Below, piece by piece: positions 17,701-26,623 of a stretch of DNA of 64,000 nt; the stretch's first letter is position 1; each line of letters opens with the position of its first letter. The notes below the pieces were generated by a model. That model saw only the letters and a program-made list of their open reading frames with translations, did no database searches and was not told where the DNA came from. Source of the stretch: Bin34 sp963422415 (GTDB taxonomy: Bacteria; Chloroflexota; Anaerolineae; Caldilineales; Caldilineaceae); contig OY729430.1 of the NCBI GenBank assembly GCA_963422415.1, positions 620,001-684,000 on the forward strand, in the 5' to 3' direction. The translations under genes were made by a program, and so were the position numbers.

Positions 17701-18963
17701 ATGTCAAAACATATAAGCGGCCGTATCCCCACAGTGTGGACATGCCTCGCCTTGACAACCTTGGCGATCTTGCAATTACTGTCGCTGACCGCGCCCGTTC
17801 TGGCAGCTGAAGCGGGGAGGTCATGTACAACAGGCGAATGTACGGTTGAGATCCCCAATAATCCTGTCATCGGCAAGACTCCCATCTCTTGTGCATCCGA
17901 GATCTGGAGTTTGCAGGAGCAGCCCAGCACTCCAGCTGCGCTTGCAAATTCCTTGCATTCCACGATTTTGATATCGGTGCGGTCGAATGCTTTCGGCGAC
18001 ACGGAAGCAGATGAGACTTTGTGGCCGAACAACATGGGCAATGTATCCAGGGAAGGGGTGCAGGTCTTGGGCCTGCTGGGCCCAATCTTGTCTGAGAAAA
18101 CTCTGAGCATCTTTCTGATGTTGGCCTTGGACGCATTCATGACCATGCCGGACGAAGAACTGGCCATCTTGGTCCATACACTCCAAGATACTGTGACACA
18201 AGCAAGAGACCGCATATCTTTGCAAGACGTCAAGGCTTATATCCAAGTTTCGGATTTTGAGAGCCTGCAGGCGAACGGCTTGGTGCTTGCCGAAGTGGAG
18301 ACCATGGCCTTGAAGGGCATGGACACGCTTGAGAACATGCCTGCACACGAATTGGTGTTGCTTGCGAGGCTGGGCACGGACATGCTGAGGCTGGACATGC
18401 TACCCAAGGACGTCATAGTGGCTCCGATGACAAAGGCCATGAGCCTAACCGCCAAAAAGCTGGTGGAGCGGGCTGATGCTGACGAGAGGTCCATACTGAG
18501 TTTGGTTTTGAGGAAGATGGTGTCCCAGGATATCTGCCTTGATCAGAACGTGATGGCGGGCATGGTCCAGCTGGGCATGAATATGGTCACAACCTTGTCG
18601 GAAGAAGAACTGACCGTCTTGGCCCTTACACTCCAAGACTCTGTGGTGCAAGCAAGGGATCAGGTCTCTTTGCAAGACATCAAGACTTTTGTCAAGGCCA
18701 ATGTCCAAGTTTCGGATTTTGAGGGTCTGCGGGCGACCGACTTGGCGCTCGCCGAAGTGGAGACCATGGCTTTGAAGGGCATGGATACACTTGAGAACAT
18801 GCCTGCACACGAATTGGCGTTGCTTGCGAAGATAGGCACGGATAAGCTGGAGACAAGCGTGCTGCTCAGGGAGATCGTAATGGATCCGACGACGAAGATC
18901 GCGAGGGCAGTGATTGAAAGGATCGCGAGGGCAGTGATTGAAAGGATCGCGAATCTAAACTGA
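17701..18963 (+). CDS. Secreted protein of unknown function with two long internal repeats
   Basis: A 420-aa protein beginning with a Sec signal peptide (hydrophobic core about residues 11-34, likely cleavage near VLA-AE at 35-36). The strong ribosome site AGGAGAAG at 17691-17698 fixes the ATG at 17701. The mature part holds two copies of a region of roughly 100 residues (about 137-241 and 284-396), each containing LQD-V-QARD--SLQD, VSDFE, LAEVETMALKGMDTLENM and PAHEL. The DNA of the two copies is also very similar, so the duplication is recent or homogenised. The C-terminus ends in a duplicated octapeptide IARAVIER. No domain is recognised. It is flanked by gene-poor DNA, so nothing in the context suggests a function. 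Confidence 0.75.
   Translation: MSKHISGRIPTVWTCLALTTLAILQLLSLTAPVLAAEAGRSCTTGECTVEIPNNPVIGKTPISCASEIWSLQEQPSTPAALANSLHSTILISVRSNAFGDTEADETLWPNNMGNVSREGVQVLGLLGPILSEKTLSIFLMLALDAFMTMPDEELAILVHTLQDTVTQARDRISLQDVKAYIQVSDFESLQANGLVLAEVETMALKGMDTLENMPAHELVLLARLGTDMLRLDMLPKDVIVAPMTKAMSLTAKKLVERADADERSILSLVLRKMVSQDICLDQNVMAGMVQLGMNMVTTLSEEELTVLALTLQDSVVQARDQVSLQDIKTFVKANVQVSDFEGLRATDLALAEVETMALKGMDTLENMPAHELALLAKIGTDKLETSVLLREIVMDPTTKIARAVIERIARAVIERIANLN
18897..18952 (+). repeat. 24-bp tandem duplication at the 3' end of the secreted-repeat gene
   Basis: Two perfect 24-bp units (18897-18920 and 18921-18944) plus an 8-bp partial third encode IARAVIER twice, in frame, just before the stop. They show continuing repeat expansion in this gene. 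Confidence 0.85.
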
Positions 18964-19728
18964 TGCTGGCATAGGCGACAGATACGGAAAGGCCGGTCGA
19001 CCATATGCATCAAGCGCTGTTGTGCTGGAGCAGAGCATAGGCCCTTCTCCAGCTTGGCTGGCGGCAGGGCATACAGACTTCCTTTGACGATTTGGACGGA
19101 CCGCCGCCAATCGGGTGGAGAATTCGGGTCGTGAAGTACAGAAACGCGCGTGGAAAGCGCTGCGGAAAACGTTGGCAGGTGATCATGTCCTGCCTGTATT
19201 CGTCACCGACGTCTACTTGATGGGGTTCGCTCCTCAACACCTTGGATCCTTGATGCAGGCAGTGGAAATCTCTGTCCAACCCGGACGTGTTTCAGCGGAA
19301 GAATCGCGGAAAACACAACGGCAACTTCAAGGAATCTGATCATGTTCTCCCCTGCAGAGCCAGTGGGCAAAGGCGACAGCTGTTGTCTCGCTCGCGCCGC
19401 GGTGCTCAGATGTGGACCCGGCCCAATTGCACTTTCAAAGGTCTGCAGGACAATCTCCTGGCCAACCAGGCCGATTGGGCCGCATCCCCTGCATTTGCGA
19501 AGAGTTGATGGAACTTCCCCCAAGGTACAGGCGAGGCACAACCACCACAAAACCGCATCTTGCGCTGGCATGCAGTCGTTGTCACGTCGGATACACCGAC
19601 CCCCAAGTGGGTCTTGAGAACCAGCCCTGCAGGATGGGGGCTGCGGGGCGCCGACTCATGCAGCCTCCGAGACTTGACTTCAAGCCACAGGGAAGATCTG
19701 CAGCTGTCTGTCGCGGTCCGAATGTGTC
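18964..19728. other. Gene-free stretch of 0.77 kb between convergent genes
   Basis: Several short frames cross it in conflicting directions and none is supported by motifs or ribosome sites. No RNA gene was recognised. Confidence 0.45.
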
Positions 19729-20772
19729 TCAGGCATCACCCGACAGGGCAATCTTGCATACCGCCTCGTCTCCCAGATGGTAAGTCCCGTTCAAGGCCTG
19801 AAAGCCGTCGTCCGCCCGATCCAGCGGCAGTACGTGACTGACCATGTCGCCAAAGGGAATGTCGCCTCTTTCCAGGATGGGCAAGGCCTGTTCAAAGTGT
19901 GCAGTCGTGGAGGCCCAGATGGCCTCCAAGGTGAGGTTCTTGACCATCAGCGACCGGTTGATATTGAAGTCAATGGAACCCATGTCGACAAAGTGTCCCA
20001 CTTCCACGAAAGTGCCGCTCTTGCGGCAGTAGCCCAGTCCCTCGGGCGTAGCGGCCAGAAAACCGGAGCACTCGAAGACGACATCCGCACCCCGCCCCTG
20101 CGGGGTTTCGGACATCACCAGTTCCGTGCGAGCCTCGGCCGCGGGGACTTTCTCAATGTCAATGCATACATCGGCTCCGAACTTGCCGCCCAATTCCAGC
20201 CGGCCCGCGGGACCCCCTACCAAGATGATCTTCCCGGCGCCCGACAGGCGGGCCGCAATCAAGGTGACCAGGCCGATGGCGCCGGATCCTTGCACCACCA
20301 CCGTGTCACCGATGCGAATGCGGGATCGGTCCACGGCGTGGACCCCGATGGTGAAGGGTTCAGTGAGCACGCCTACTTTCGCCGACATGTCGGTGCGCCA
20401 CCAGCAGGTACCCGGCAGGTCCAAGTATATATACTCGGCAAAGCCCCCATACAGACCCGGCGGATCCTGAAACCCATAGCCATAGCCTGTCGGAATTCCA
20501 GGCTGCAGCACCACGCGGTCTCCCTCCTTGACGGAGCGGCCCAGCGAGTCGTGGGTGACGCCCTGACCAAGCGCAGCCACGATGCCTACGTTTTCGTGAC
20601 CCAAAATGACCTGCCTGTCAAAACCATGCTGCCAGAAGTGCAGGTCTGTGCCGCAGATGCCGGCCAGCTCCTGTTTCAGCAACACAGTCCCCGGCGCGGG
20701 ATCCGGAATGGCAAACTCCTGCACCGTGAATTCCTGACCTTCCACTACTACGGCTCGGGCTGTTTGTGTCAT
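19729..20772 (-). CDS. Zinc-type medium-chain alcohol/polyol dehydrogenase
   Basis: A 347-aa MDR-superfamily NAD(P)-dependent dehydrogenase. The catalytic zinc ligands fit GICGTDLHFW (Cys) and GHENVG (His-Glu). The Rossmann motif is VVQGSGAIGLVTLIAA and the later segment VFECSGF is conserved. The usual four-cysteine structural zinc lobe is missing: the matching region reads PGIPTGYGYGFQDPPGLYGGF. It is the last gene of a minus-strand run with a GH172-like protein, a TIM-barrel isomerase and an enolase-superfamily enzyme, so it probably oxidises a sugar, polyol or sugar acid from the same pathway. The substrate is not predictable. Confidence 0.88.
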   Translation of the reverse strand: MTQTARAVVVEGQEFTVQEFAIPDPAPGTVLLKQELAGICGTDLHFWQHGFDRQVILGHENVGIVAALGQGVTHDSLGRSVKEGDRVVLQPGIPTGYGYGFQDPPGLYGGFAEYIYLDLPGTCWWRTDMSAKVGVLTEPFTIGVHAVDRSRIRIGDTVVVQGSGAIGLVTLIAARLSGAGKIILVGGPAGRLELGGKFGADVCIDIEKVPAAEARTELVMSETPQGRGADVVFECSGFLAATPEGLGYCRKSGTFVEVGHFVDMGSIDFNINRSLMVKNLTLEAIWASTTAHFEQALPILERGDIPFGDMVSHVLPLDRADDGFQALNGTYHLGDEAVCKIALSGDA

Positions 20773-20847
20773 GATTTTCTCCTGGGGATATGGACAGAGA
20801 ACGTAAGGTCGCGGGTCCGGTCCAGACCCTGGCGGGTCAGGGGACTT

Positions 20848-22464
20848 TTACGGACGAGGCTCCACATAGGGGCCAACGCGCGCGGACAGCGGATACGCGG
20901 AGTAGGGATCCGTCTGGCCAACAGCCTGATACCAATAGGCCACCGCGTCATAAAGGCAGACATTGGCGCCATTGTCCCCCCAGCGGTTGCTCTTGTACTT
21001 TTCAATGCAGCCCTCGAAGGAGGACTGAAACGGAATGTCGTCACAAACGTGAAAGCGGTTGACCGAGGTGTGGCCGTTGCCGTCCAAGGGTGTGTAGGGT
21101 TGGCAGGCAAAGGGACTCTCAAACAGGGAAAACGGTGGCTCCGCGGCCCAGGCATAGCCGATGTAGTCCTCGGACCCTGTACCGAAGGAGGAGGGAAATT
21201 TCTCTCCGTCCACAAAGAACTTCTCGTCGCCTTCCCCCCACCACCAGTCGATGGTCTTGTCTCCGCCCTGTCCATACCACCAAGAGGAAGGCGTCTGTGC
21301 AGGCGGGATCCAGCGATTCCAGACATGCAGATGCATGCCACAAAAGCGGCCCTGACCCTGCACATGGAGGATGGGCCAGTCAATGTCCCGGCCTCGGCCT
21401 TGGGATTGCTCGACAAATGCGTCCGGGTGCCACTTGGCGTGAAACCGCAGCAGCTGGCGGGCATCCTGTTGTAGAGGTCTGTGTACCACTTCGCAGCGCA
21501 TCCGCCGGGTCTGCGCACCGTCATTCCGCAACAGGACTTGGGCCTCGCGGGCAAAGGGCATGAACCACTGACTGTAGAGCCACCCTGGAGTCATGCCGGT
21601 GGGCAAGGCACGGAAATACTGGATGCCGGGAGCGGCGCCAAAAAAGTCTCCCAAGGGCGACCACACGCTCGGCGTCCTTTCGCCATCCCAATGGATGGAC
21701 AGCGCGATTTCACGCAGGCCGGTCTCCGCATCCGCGATCAGGGGCGCATCGGGCACGATTCGCAGCGCGGTGATGGCTCGATTGCCGGCCAGATTGGCGA
21801 CACACAACGAACCGCCTGGAGACAGGCTGACATCAGCCACCAGGGTCTCGGCCGTGGCGTCCTGCACAAAGCGCCGACCCCGGAAGGCCAGTTCACGGTC
21901 CTTTTCAGCCAGCCAAACCTCTTCCGCGGGAGAGGGCATTCCCGTGAACTCCGGCAACAGGGTGCCCACTGGAAAGGCGCTGTAGGTAAAGTGGTAGAAA
22001 CGCCCCCAGCCGGGAGCCATGAAGATGCGACAGGAACGATTGTAGGGGATGGGAATGTAGCGGTTGTACCCCCGCGAAAGCACTGGCGTCAGCTGCGGCA
22101 GATTGTAGTCCCGCAGTCCCGCGCCTCCGAAGAGATCGCGAAAAGGCATGTCAACCACCGGTTCTGGCTTGTCGTCGATATAGATTTCCACGTGTCCGTG
22201 CCGCGGCCAGGCGGACCAGATCCGCCAGATGCAGCCCGGACCCTCCGCTTCGAAGACCACAATGCGATCTCCTTCCTTCCGAATGTGGCCGCCGCCGTCG
22301 TCGTTGGCGTTCCAATCCACATATCGGTCCCGCGCCGCGTCATACTGGGACCGACGGTCGTAGCTGGACCAGGTGCCGCAGGTTTCCCCGGGCAGGGGCG
22401 GCTGTGCCAGCCGTTCCAGATCGGAGAGCCGCGCGACCAGATCGGCGTAGCTGAGAGAAGTCAC
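20848..22464 (-). CDS. DUF2961 protein, glycoside hydrolase family 172-like
   Basis: A protein of about 538 aa in the DUF2961 family, which includes GH172 enzymes acting on fructofuranosides and arabinofuranosides. Family hallmarks are WSSYDRRSQYD near the N-terminus, GPGCIWRIW with a following beta-sandwich strand (VEIYIDD), and FGTGSEDYIGYAW with a conserved acidic pair. No signal peptide is seen, so it may act in the cytoplasm on imported oligosaccharide. The start is uncertain: the frame runs to 22614 but overlaps the upstream gene, and the GTG at 22464 gives a normal family N-terminus. It lies 40 bp after the isomerase gene and 75 bp before the dehydrogenase gene. Confidence 0.82.
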   Translation of the reverse strand: MTSLSYADLVARLSDLERLAQPPLPGETCGTWSSYDRRSQYDAARDRYVDWNANDDGGGHIRKEGDRIVVFEAEGPGCIWRIWSAWPRHGHVEIYIDDKPEPVVDMPFRDLFGGAGLRDYNLPQLTPVLSRGYNRYIPIPYNRSCRIFMAPGWGRFYHFTYSAFPVGTLLPEFTGMPSPAEEVWLAEKDRELAFRGRRFVQDATAETLVADVSLSPGGSLCVANLAGNRAITALRIVPDAPLIADAETGLREIALSIHWDGERTPSVWSPLGDFFGAAPGIQYFRALPTGMTPGWLYSQWFMPFAREAQVLLRNDGAQTRRMRCEVVHRPLQQDARQLLRFHAKWHPDAFVEQSQGRGRDIDWPILHVQGQGRFCGMHLHVWNRWIPPAQTPSSWWYGQGGDKTIDWWWGEGDEKFFVDGEKFPSSFGTGSEDYIGYAWAAEPPFSLFESPFACQPYTPLDGNGHTSVNRFHVCDDIPFQSSFEGCIEKYKSNRWGDNGANVCLYDAVAYWYQAVGQTDPYSAYPLSARVGPYVEPRP

Positions 22465-22504
22465 GTCGTACAGGAGGCTGCAGAGTGAAACCGAACCGAC
22501 GGAC

Positions 22505-23416
22505 CTACATGAACTGGCGCAGGAAACGGCCCGCCTGGTCCACGGACTGCTTGCGCTTCTCCAGACTGCCTTCGTAGGCGCGATCCTCCACCTCAATGCA
22601 CACCGGGCCGTCATAACCGGCGTCGGTCAGCACGGAATAGAAAAGCCCCCAATCCACCTGTCCCAGACCGGGCAGCTTGGGCGTGTGGTATTCCAGCGGC
22701 GTCGCCAAGATGCCGACTTCATCCAGCCGATGTTTGTCCACCCGCACGTCCTTGGCATGCACGTGCACGAACCGATCCGCAAAATTGCGGATGGCCGCCG
22801 CGTAGTCCATCTGCTGCCAGACAAGGTGGGAAGGATCGAAGTTCAGACCAAAGTGGGAACTGGGGATGATCTCGAACATGCGCCGCCACACGGCAGGCGA
22901 AAAGGCCAGATTCTGGCCTCCAGGCCACTCGTCCTCCGTGAAGAGCATGGGGCAGTTCTCAATGCCCACCTTGACACCCAGAGACTCGGCCAGCTGGATG
23001 ATCTCCGGCCATACCTGGGCGAACTCCTGCAGATTGGCTTCCAACGGGCGGGTCTGATCCCGGCCAATGAAGGTGTTGGCCACGTTCACACCCAGCAGGG
23101 CGGCGGCCCTAATCAGCGCCTTGACATGGTCTAGATAGGTGGCGCGAGCCGCCGCGTCCGCCACCAGCGGATTGGGATAGTAGCCCAATCCGGAGATCCG
23201 AACTCCATACCGGGCGACCAAGGCATGGACCTCGTCCGCCGCAGCCGAGTCAAGACCGGCCACATCGATATGAGTCACGCCGGCATAGCGTCGTTCGGCC
23301 TTGCCGGCCGGCCAACACATGATCTCGACACAGTCAAAGCCGGTCTCGGCGGCAAAGGCCAGAACCTCCTCCAAGGACAGTTCCGGCAGGATCGCGCTGA
23401 CAAATCCCAGTTGCAT
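22505..23416 (-). CDS. Sugar phosphate isomerase/epimerase, TIM-barrel (AP endonuclease 2 fold)
   Basis: A 303-aa xylose-isomerase-like TIM barrel. Metal-binding segments are visible: GIENCPM, FDPSHLVWQQ, HVHAKDV and CIEVEDRAYEGS, the usual Glu-Asp-His-Glu set of the family. GAAGAGAA before MQLGFVSAILPELS fixes the start at 23416; the longer frame from 23482 is not supported. It probably isomerises or epimerises a keto-sugar in the pathway encoded by this operon. Confidence 0.88.
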   Translation of the reverse strand: MQLGFVSAILPELSLEEVLAFAAETGFDCVEIMCWPAGKAERRYAGVTHIDVAGLDSAAADEVHALVARYGVRISGLGYYPNPLVADAAARATYLDHVKALIRAAALLGVNVANTFIGRDQTRPLEANLQEFAQVWPEIIQLAESLGVKVGIENCPMLFTEDEWPGGQNLAFSPAVWRRMFEIIPSSHFGLNFDPSHLVWQQMDYAAAIRNFADRFVHVHAKDVRVDKHRLDEVGILATPLEYHTPKLPGLGQVDWGLFYSVLTDAGYDGPVCIEVEDRAYEGSLEKRKQSVDQAGRFLRQFM

Positions 23417-23525
23417 ACGATTTTCTCTTCTGTGGCGGATGGTGATGGTCATACGCAGGGCCTGCGTTTCCCAGGCCCCCATTGACTCTTTGGATTATAC
23501 GGGTTGAAACATGGGCCGCTTTCGC

Positions 23526-24629
23526 TCAGACAATGTACATCATGGGATCGCCCAGCACATCCAGGCGCGGCTCGATGCCCAGCCCCGGCGCGTCCACGGC
23601 GGCCATGCGGCCCTGCCGCCGCCGCGGCGCGCCCGTCGCGATGCTTTGGGTGACGTAGCTGTTGAAGTCGGTGGCGGTAAAGAGAAACTCCGGCGGGGTG
23701 CTGTGGGCCAGCGCGGCGATGGCAGCGGTCACGATGTCGCCACCCCAGCTGTCCTCAATGGTCATGGTCACCCCCAGGCTCAGACACAGGTCCCGCATCT
23801 GGCGCGTGCGAGTGATGCCTCCGAACTTGCTGATCTTGAGATTCACCCCGTCCAAGGCCCCATCGGATGTGGCCCGCACCAGCATGTTCACGCTGTCCAT
23901 GACCTCGTCCAGAATGAAGGGGTGCTCTATCTGGCGGCGTACGTCCAGACATTCCTCATAGCTGACACAAGGCTGTTCCATATACACATCCACATCCTTG
24001 ACGCCGCGGGCCACGCGTAGGGCCTCATGGCGCAGCCAGCCGGTGTTGGCATCCGCAATCAGGATGTCGGATGGGTCCAAGACCTCGCGCACACTCTGAA
24101 TGCGGGCAATGTCTTCCTCCACTCCAGCCCCCACCTTCAGCTGGAAACGCGTGTATCCCTCGGCTTTGTAGGCGGCCACCTTGGCCGCCATCCGTTCCGA
24201 ATCCTCTTGGGAAATGGCGCGATAAAGCACAAAGTCGTCCGCTTGAAACCCTCCCAGGAGCCGGCATACAGGCTGATCGGTGATTTTGCCCAGCAGATCC
24301 CAGCAGGCCATGTCCACGCCGGACTTGACGTACGGATGGCCTTTCAGAACGCGGTCCATGTGGCTGTTAAGCATATCCAGTTCCCGCGGATCCCAGCCCA
24401 GCAGACTGGGTCCAAGCTGCTGCAATCCGGCCCGCACCCCCGCTGCATAGGCAGGCAGATAATAGGGTCCCAGAGGACAGACCTCTCCCCAGCCCGTCAC
24501 GCCCGCATCGGTGTGCACGGCCACGACGGTGCTGTCAAATACCTCAACCGACTTGCCGCCGGACCAGCGGTAGCGGCCTTCATGCAGAGGCAGATCCACC
24601 CCGTAGACGGAGATGCCGGCGATTTTCAT
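23526..24629 (-). CDS. Mandelate racemase/muconate-lactonizing enzyme (enolase superfamily)
   Basis: A 367-aa enolase-superfamily enzyme. The capping domain is N-terminal and the modified TIM barrel carries FQLKVGAG (lysine base), DANTGW, MEQPC, LDEVMD (three metal ligands) and LKISKFGG (second lysine). The two-lysine pattern is that of the muconate-lactonizing/dipeptide-epimerase branch, so it may be an epimerase, cycloisomerase or dehydratase. It is the first gene of the minus-strand operon ending at 19729. The promoter should lie between 24630 and 24797, shared with the divergent gene. Confidence 0.9.
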   Translation of the reverse strand: MKIAGISVYGVDLPLHEGRYRWSGGKSVEVFDSTVVAVHTDAGVTGWGEVCPLGPYYLPAYAAGVRAGLQQLGPSLLGWDPRELDMLNSHMDRVLKGHPYVKSGVDMACWDLLGKITDQPVCRLLGGFQADDFVLYRAISQEDSERMAAKVAAYKAEGYTRFQLKVGAGVEEDIARIQSVREVLDPSDILIADANTGWLRHEALRVARGVKDVDVYMEQPCVSYEECLDVRRQIEHPFILDEVMDSVNMLVRATSDGALDGVNLKISKFGGITRTRQMRDLCLSLGVTMTIEDSWGGDIVTAAIAALAHSTPPEFLFTATDFNSYVTQSIATGAPRRRQGRMAAVDAPGLGIEPRLDVLGDPMMYIV

Positions 24630-24797
24630 GGAGCTGTAGGCGGATGCACCGTCTTGGCCTATACAGGAACGCCAAAGGTCCGGACTGCCGAAGCAGCCGT
24701 GATGACATTGAGCGTATTCCCCATTATAATCAGGATTGGCACCGATCTGTCTTCCTTCTGTTTACGGAGACGAAGACGCTCTTTGGAGTTCCGTCCC

Positions 24798-25355
24798 ATG
24801 CCGGCGCACTTTTTCCTCTTGCGCATTGAACTCATGCACTCTCAACCCAAAATCTGGCGGCGCGTCTTTGTCCCGGCAGACATTCCGCTGACCTCCTTGC
24901 ACCGCGTGCTGCAAACGGCCATGGGCTGGTACGGCATCGCGCGTTGGTATTTTACCTTTCGCCAGCGGATCATCCACGATGAGGCCTGCGCCGAACAGCC
25001 GCCTGCGGAAATCCCGCTCTGCAGCCAAGTGCATCGGCGCGGCATGACCTTTCAATACGTCTGCCGCTTCGACGATGTTTGGAAGCACCGCATCACCCTG
25101 TCCAACTCCAATTTCGATGCCAGCCAATATGATGTGGCCATTGCCTGCGTGGCGGGCGAACAGGCCTGTCCGCCCATCAACGTAGGCGGTGTCAAGGGAT
25201 ACTATGCCTTTCTGCAGGCCATCGCGGACCCTGAGCACCCGGACCACTATGACATGAAGGACTGGGTGGGAGAGGACTTCGACCGGGATGTCTTCCATCC
25301 CGAACAGGTCAATGCGGATTTGGCCCGCATGTGGCCGCCCGCGGGTCCCGCCTAG
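24798..25355 (+). CDS. Plasmid pRiA4b ORF-3-like family protein
   Basis: A 185-aa protein matching the pRiA4b ORF3 family: LRIELMHSQPKIWRRVFVP at the N-terminus, LHRVLQTAMGW in the middle and PPINVGGVKGYYAFLQAI before the C-terminal acidic YDMKDWVGEDFDRDVF. The function of the family is unknown. GGAG at 24785-24788, nine bases upstream, supports the ATG at 24798. Its stop overlaps the stop of the convergent mutM gene in a shared CTAG. Confidence 0.85.
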   Translation: MPAHFFLLRIELMHSQPKIWRRVFVPADIPLTSLHRVLQTAMGWYGIARWYFTFRQRIIHDEACAEQPPAEIPLCSQVHRRGMTFQYVCRFDDVWKHRITLSNSNFDASQYDVAIACVAGEQACPPINVGGVKGYYAFLQAIADPEHPDHYDMKDWVGEDFDRDVFHPEQVNADLARMWPPAGPA

Positions 25356-26173
25356 TTTCCGTCTGCCTGGCACCGCGGACAGAAGTGGGTGCTGCGCTGG
25401 GCCACAATCACTTTTGCGATGGGGACTCCGCAGCGGAGGCAGGGTTCGCCGGTGCGGCGAAACACTTGATGTTCCAACTGAAACCGGCCGGGCACGCCGC
25501 TAGGAGGCCGATAGGAGCTGATGAAACTGCCCCGGTGCGCAATGCCGGTGCGCAGCACCTTGCGCACGGCGCGACACAACCTCCGACACTCTTGGGCCGT
25601 CGCCGCATGGGCGGGCTTCTGTGGATGCAGGCCGGCGTGAAACAGGGCCTCATCGGCGTAAATGTTGCCTACCCCTGCCGCCACCTTCTGATCCAGCAGC
25701 GCGGCCTTCAGCGCGACAGAGCGGTGGCGTAGCCGCCGTTGCAGGTACTGGCCGGTAAATTGTCGGGAAAGAGGTTCAGGCCCCAGCCCGGTCAACAGGG
25801 GCCGGGGATCCTGTACCAACCACATGCGTCCGAACTTTCGCTGATCCAGAAAGTGCAGGGCTTCACCGCCCTGCAATCGCATGTTGACCCGCACATGCGG
25901 ATGGGGCTCCGCACTTTGCGACACCACGCGGAAGGTGCCGGTCATTCGCAAGTGCACCACCAGACACCAGGAGTCGTCCAGATGCAAGAGCATGTACTTG
26001 GCGCGGCGCGCGAGCCGACGAAAGGTCTGGCCCATCAGCAAGGCGCAGAAACGGTTCAATCCGGGCGCAGAAACGGTTTTGGGCCAGAAGACATCTACGT
26101 CTTCCAGCGTGCGGTTCTGCAACAGAGGCCGCAGCTCCAAGACATGAGTTTCTACTTCAGGCAGTTCCGGCAT
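25352..26173 (-). CDS. mutM: Formamidopyrimidine-DNA glycosylase
   Basis: A 273-aa bifunctional base-excision repair enzyme that removes 8-oxoguanine and formamidopyrimidines. The start is fixed by MPELPEVETH, whose Pro2 is the Schiff-base nucleophile and Glu3 the acid; the frame upstream of 26173 is not part of it. The helix-two-turn-helix region includes GVGNIYADEALF. The C-terminal zinc finger is complete (PCLRCG...FCPRCQ). It stands alone and is convergent with the pRiA4b-type gene. Confidence 0.95.
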   Translation of the reverse strand: MPELPEVETHVLELRPLLQNRTLEDVDVFWPKTVSAPGLNRFCALLMGQTFRRLARRAKYMLLHLDDSWCLVVHLRMTGTFRVVSQSAEPHPHVRVNMRLQGGEALHFLDQRKFGRMWLVQDPRPLLTGLGPEPLSRQFTGQYLQRRLRHRSVALKAALLDQKVAAGVGNIYADEALFHAGLHPQKPAHAATAQECRRLCRAVRKVLRTGIAHRGSFISSYRPPSGVPGRFQLEHQVFRRTGEPCLRCGVPIAKVIVAQRSTHFCPRCQADGN

Positions 26174-26505
26174 AGGCGCGTGGGTCCAAGGAGGGCTTTG
26201 GCAAAAAAGACGCGATGCCATTGCGTCCCGTGATCAAGGGGATGGCCACCAGCTTCCGGGTCGGTTGGGACCACCCGGAAGCTGGAGAGCCGGCAGGTGA
26301 TGACCGAGACCACTTCTCCCAGGCACGGGGCCGCCCGCTGAATCATCCGGCTCCGGTCCAACCTGCAAAACAGGCGCAGGGCACTGGGAAACACACGCTG
26401 TCGTAGCCACAGGTCGAATGCACCTGTGGCGCCAGAGGGATGTCCTATGACCAGCCTTTGACCGCAAGCCGCCTGCGATTCTATACTGAAGATCGAGATC
26501 ATTCG
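26174..26505. other. Intergenic region upstream of mutM and the tRNA
   Basis: A minus-strand frame (26152-26535) crosses it into mutM, but it overlaps the tRNA and its promoter and has no convincing start. The tRNA promoter is at the right edge. Confidence 0.4.
26458..26487 (+). promoter_or_regulatory. Promoter of the tRNA-Leu gene
   Basis: TTGACC (26458-26463) and TATACT (26482-26487), separated by 18 bp, each match the sigma-70 consensus at five of six positions. The predicted start lies about 12 bp before the mature tRNA 5' end. It is the clearest promoter in the window. Confidence 0.65.
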
Positions 26506-26589
26506 GCCGGGGTGGCGAAATTGGTAGACGCGCACGACTCAAACTCGTGTGGGGTTACACCCGTGTGGGTTCGAGTCCCACCCCCGGCA
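26506..26589 (+). tRNA. tRNA-Leu, anticodon CAA
   Basis: An 84-nt class II tRNA. The acceptor stem GCCGGGG/CCCCGGC pairs perfectly. The anticodon stem CACGA/TCGTG encloses the loop CTCAAAC with anticodon CAA, reading UUG. The long variable arm and the GTTCGAGTC T-loop are typical of leucine tRNAs. The discriminator base is A, and the 3' CCA is not encoded. Confidence 0.96.
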
Positions 26590-26623
26590 TGCAGGACACA
26601 GGCCCCCGTTCGCTTCCACCCGC

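Noticed and set aside
26152..26535. Minus-strand 127-codon frame upstream of mutM
   Set aside because: It overlaps the tRNA-Leu promoter, the start of the tRNA and the start of mutM, and shows no motif.
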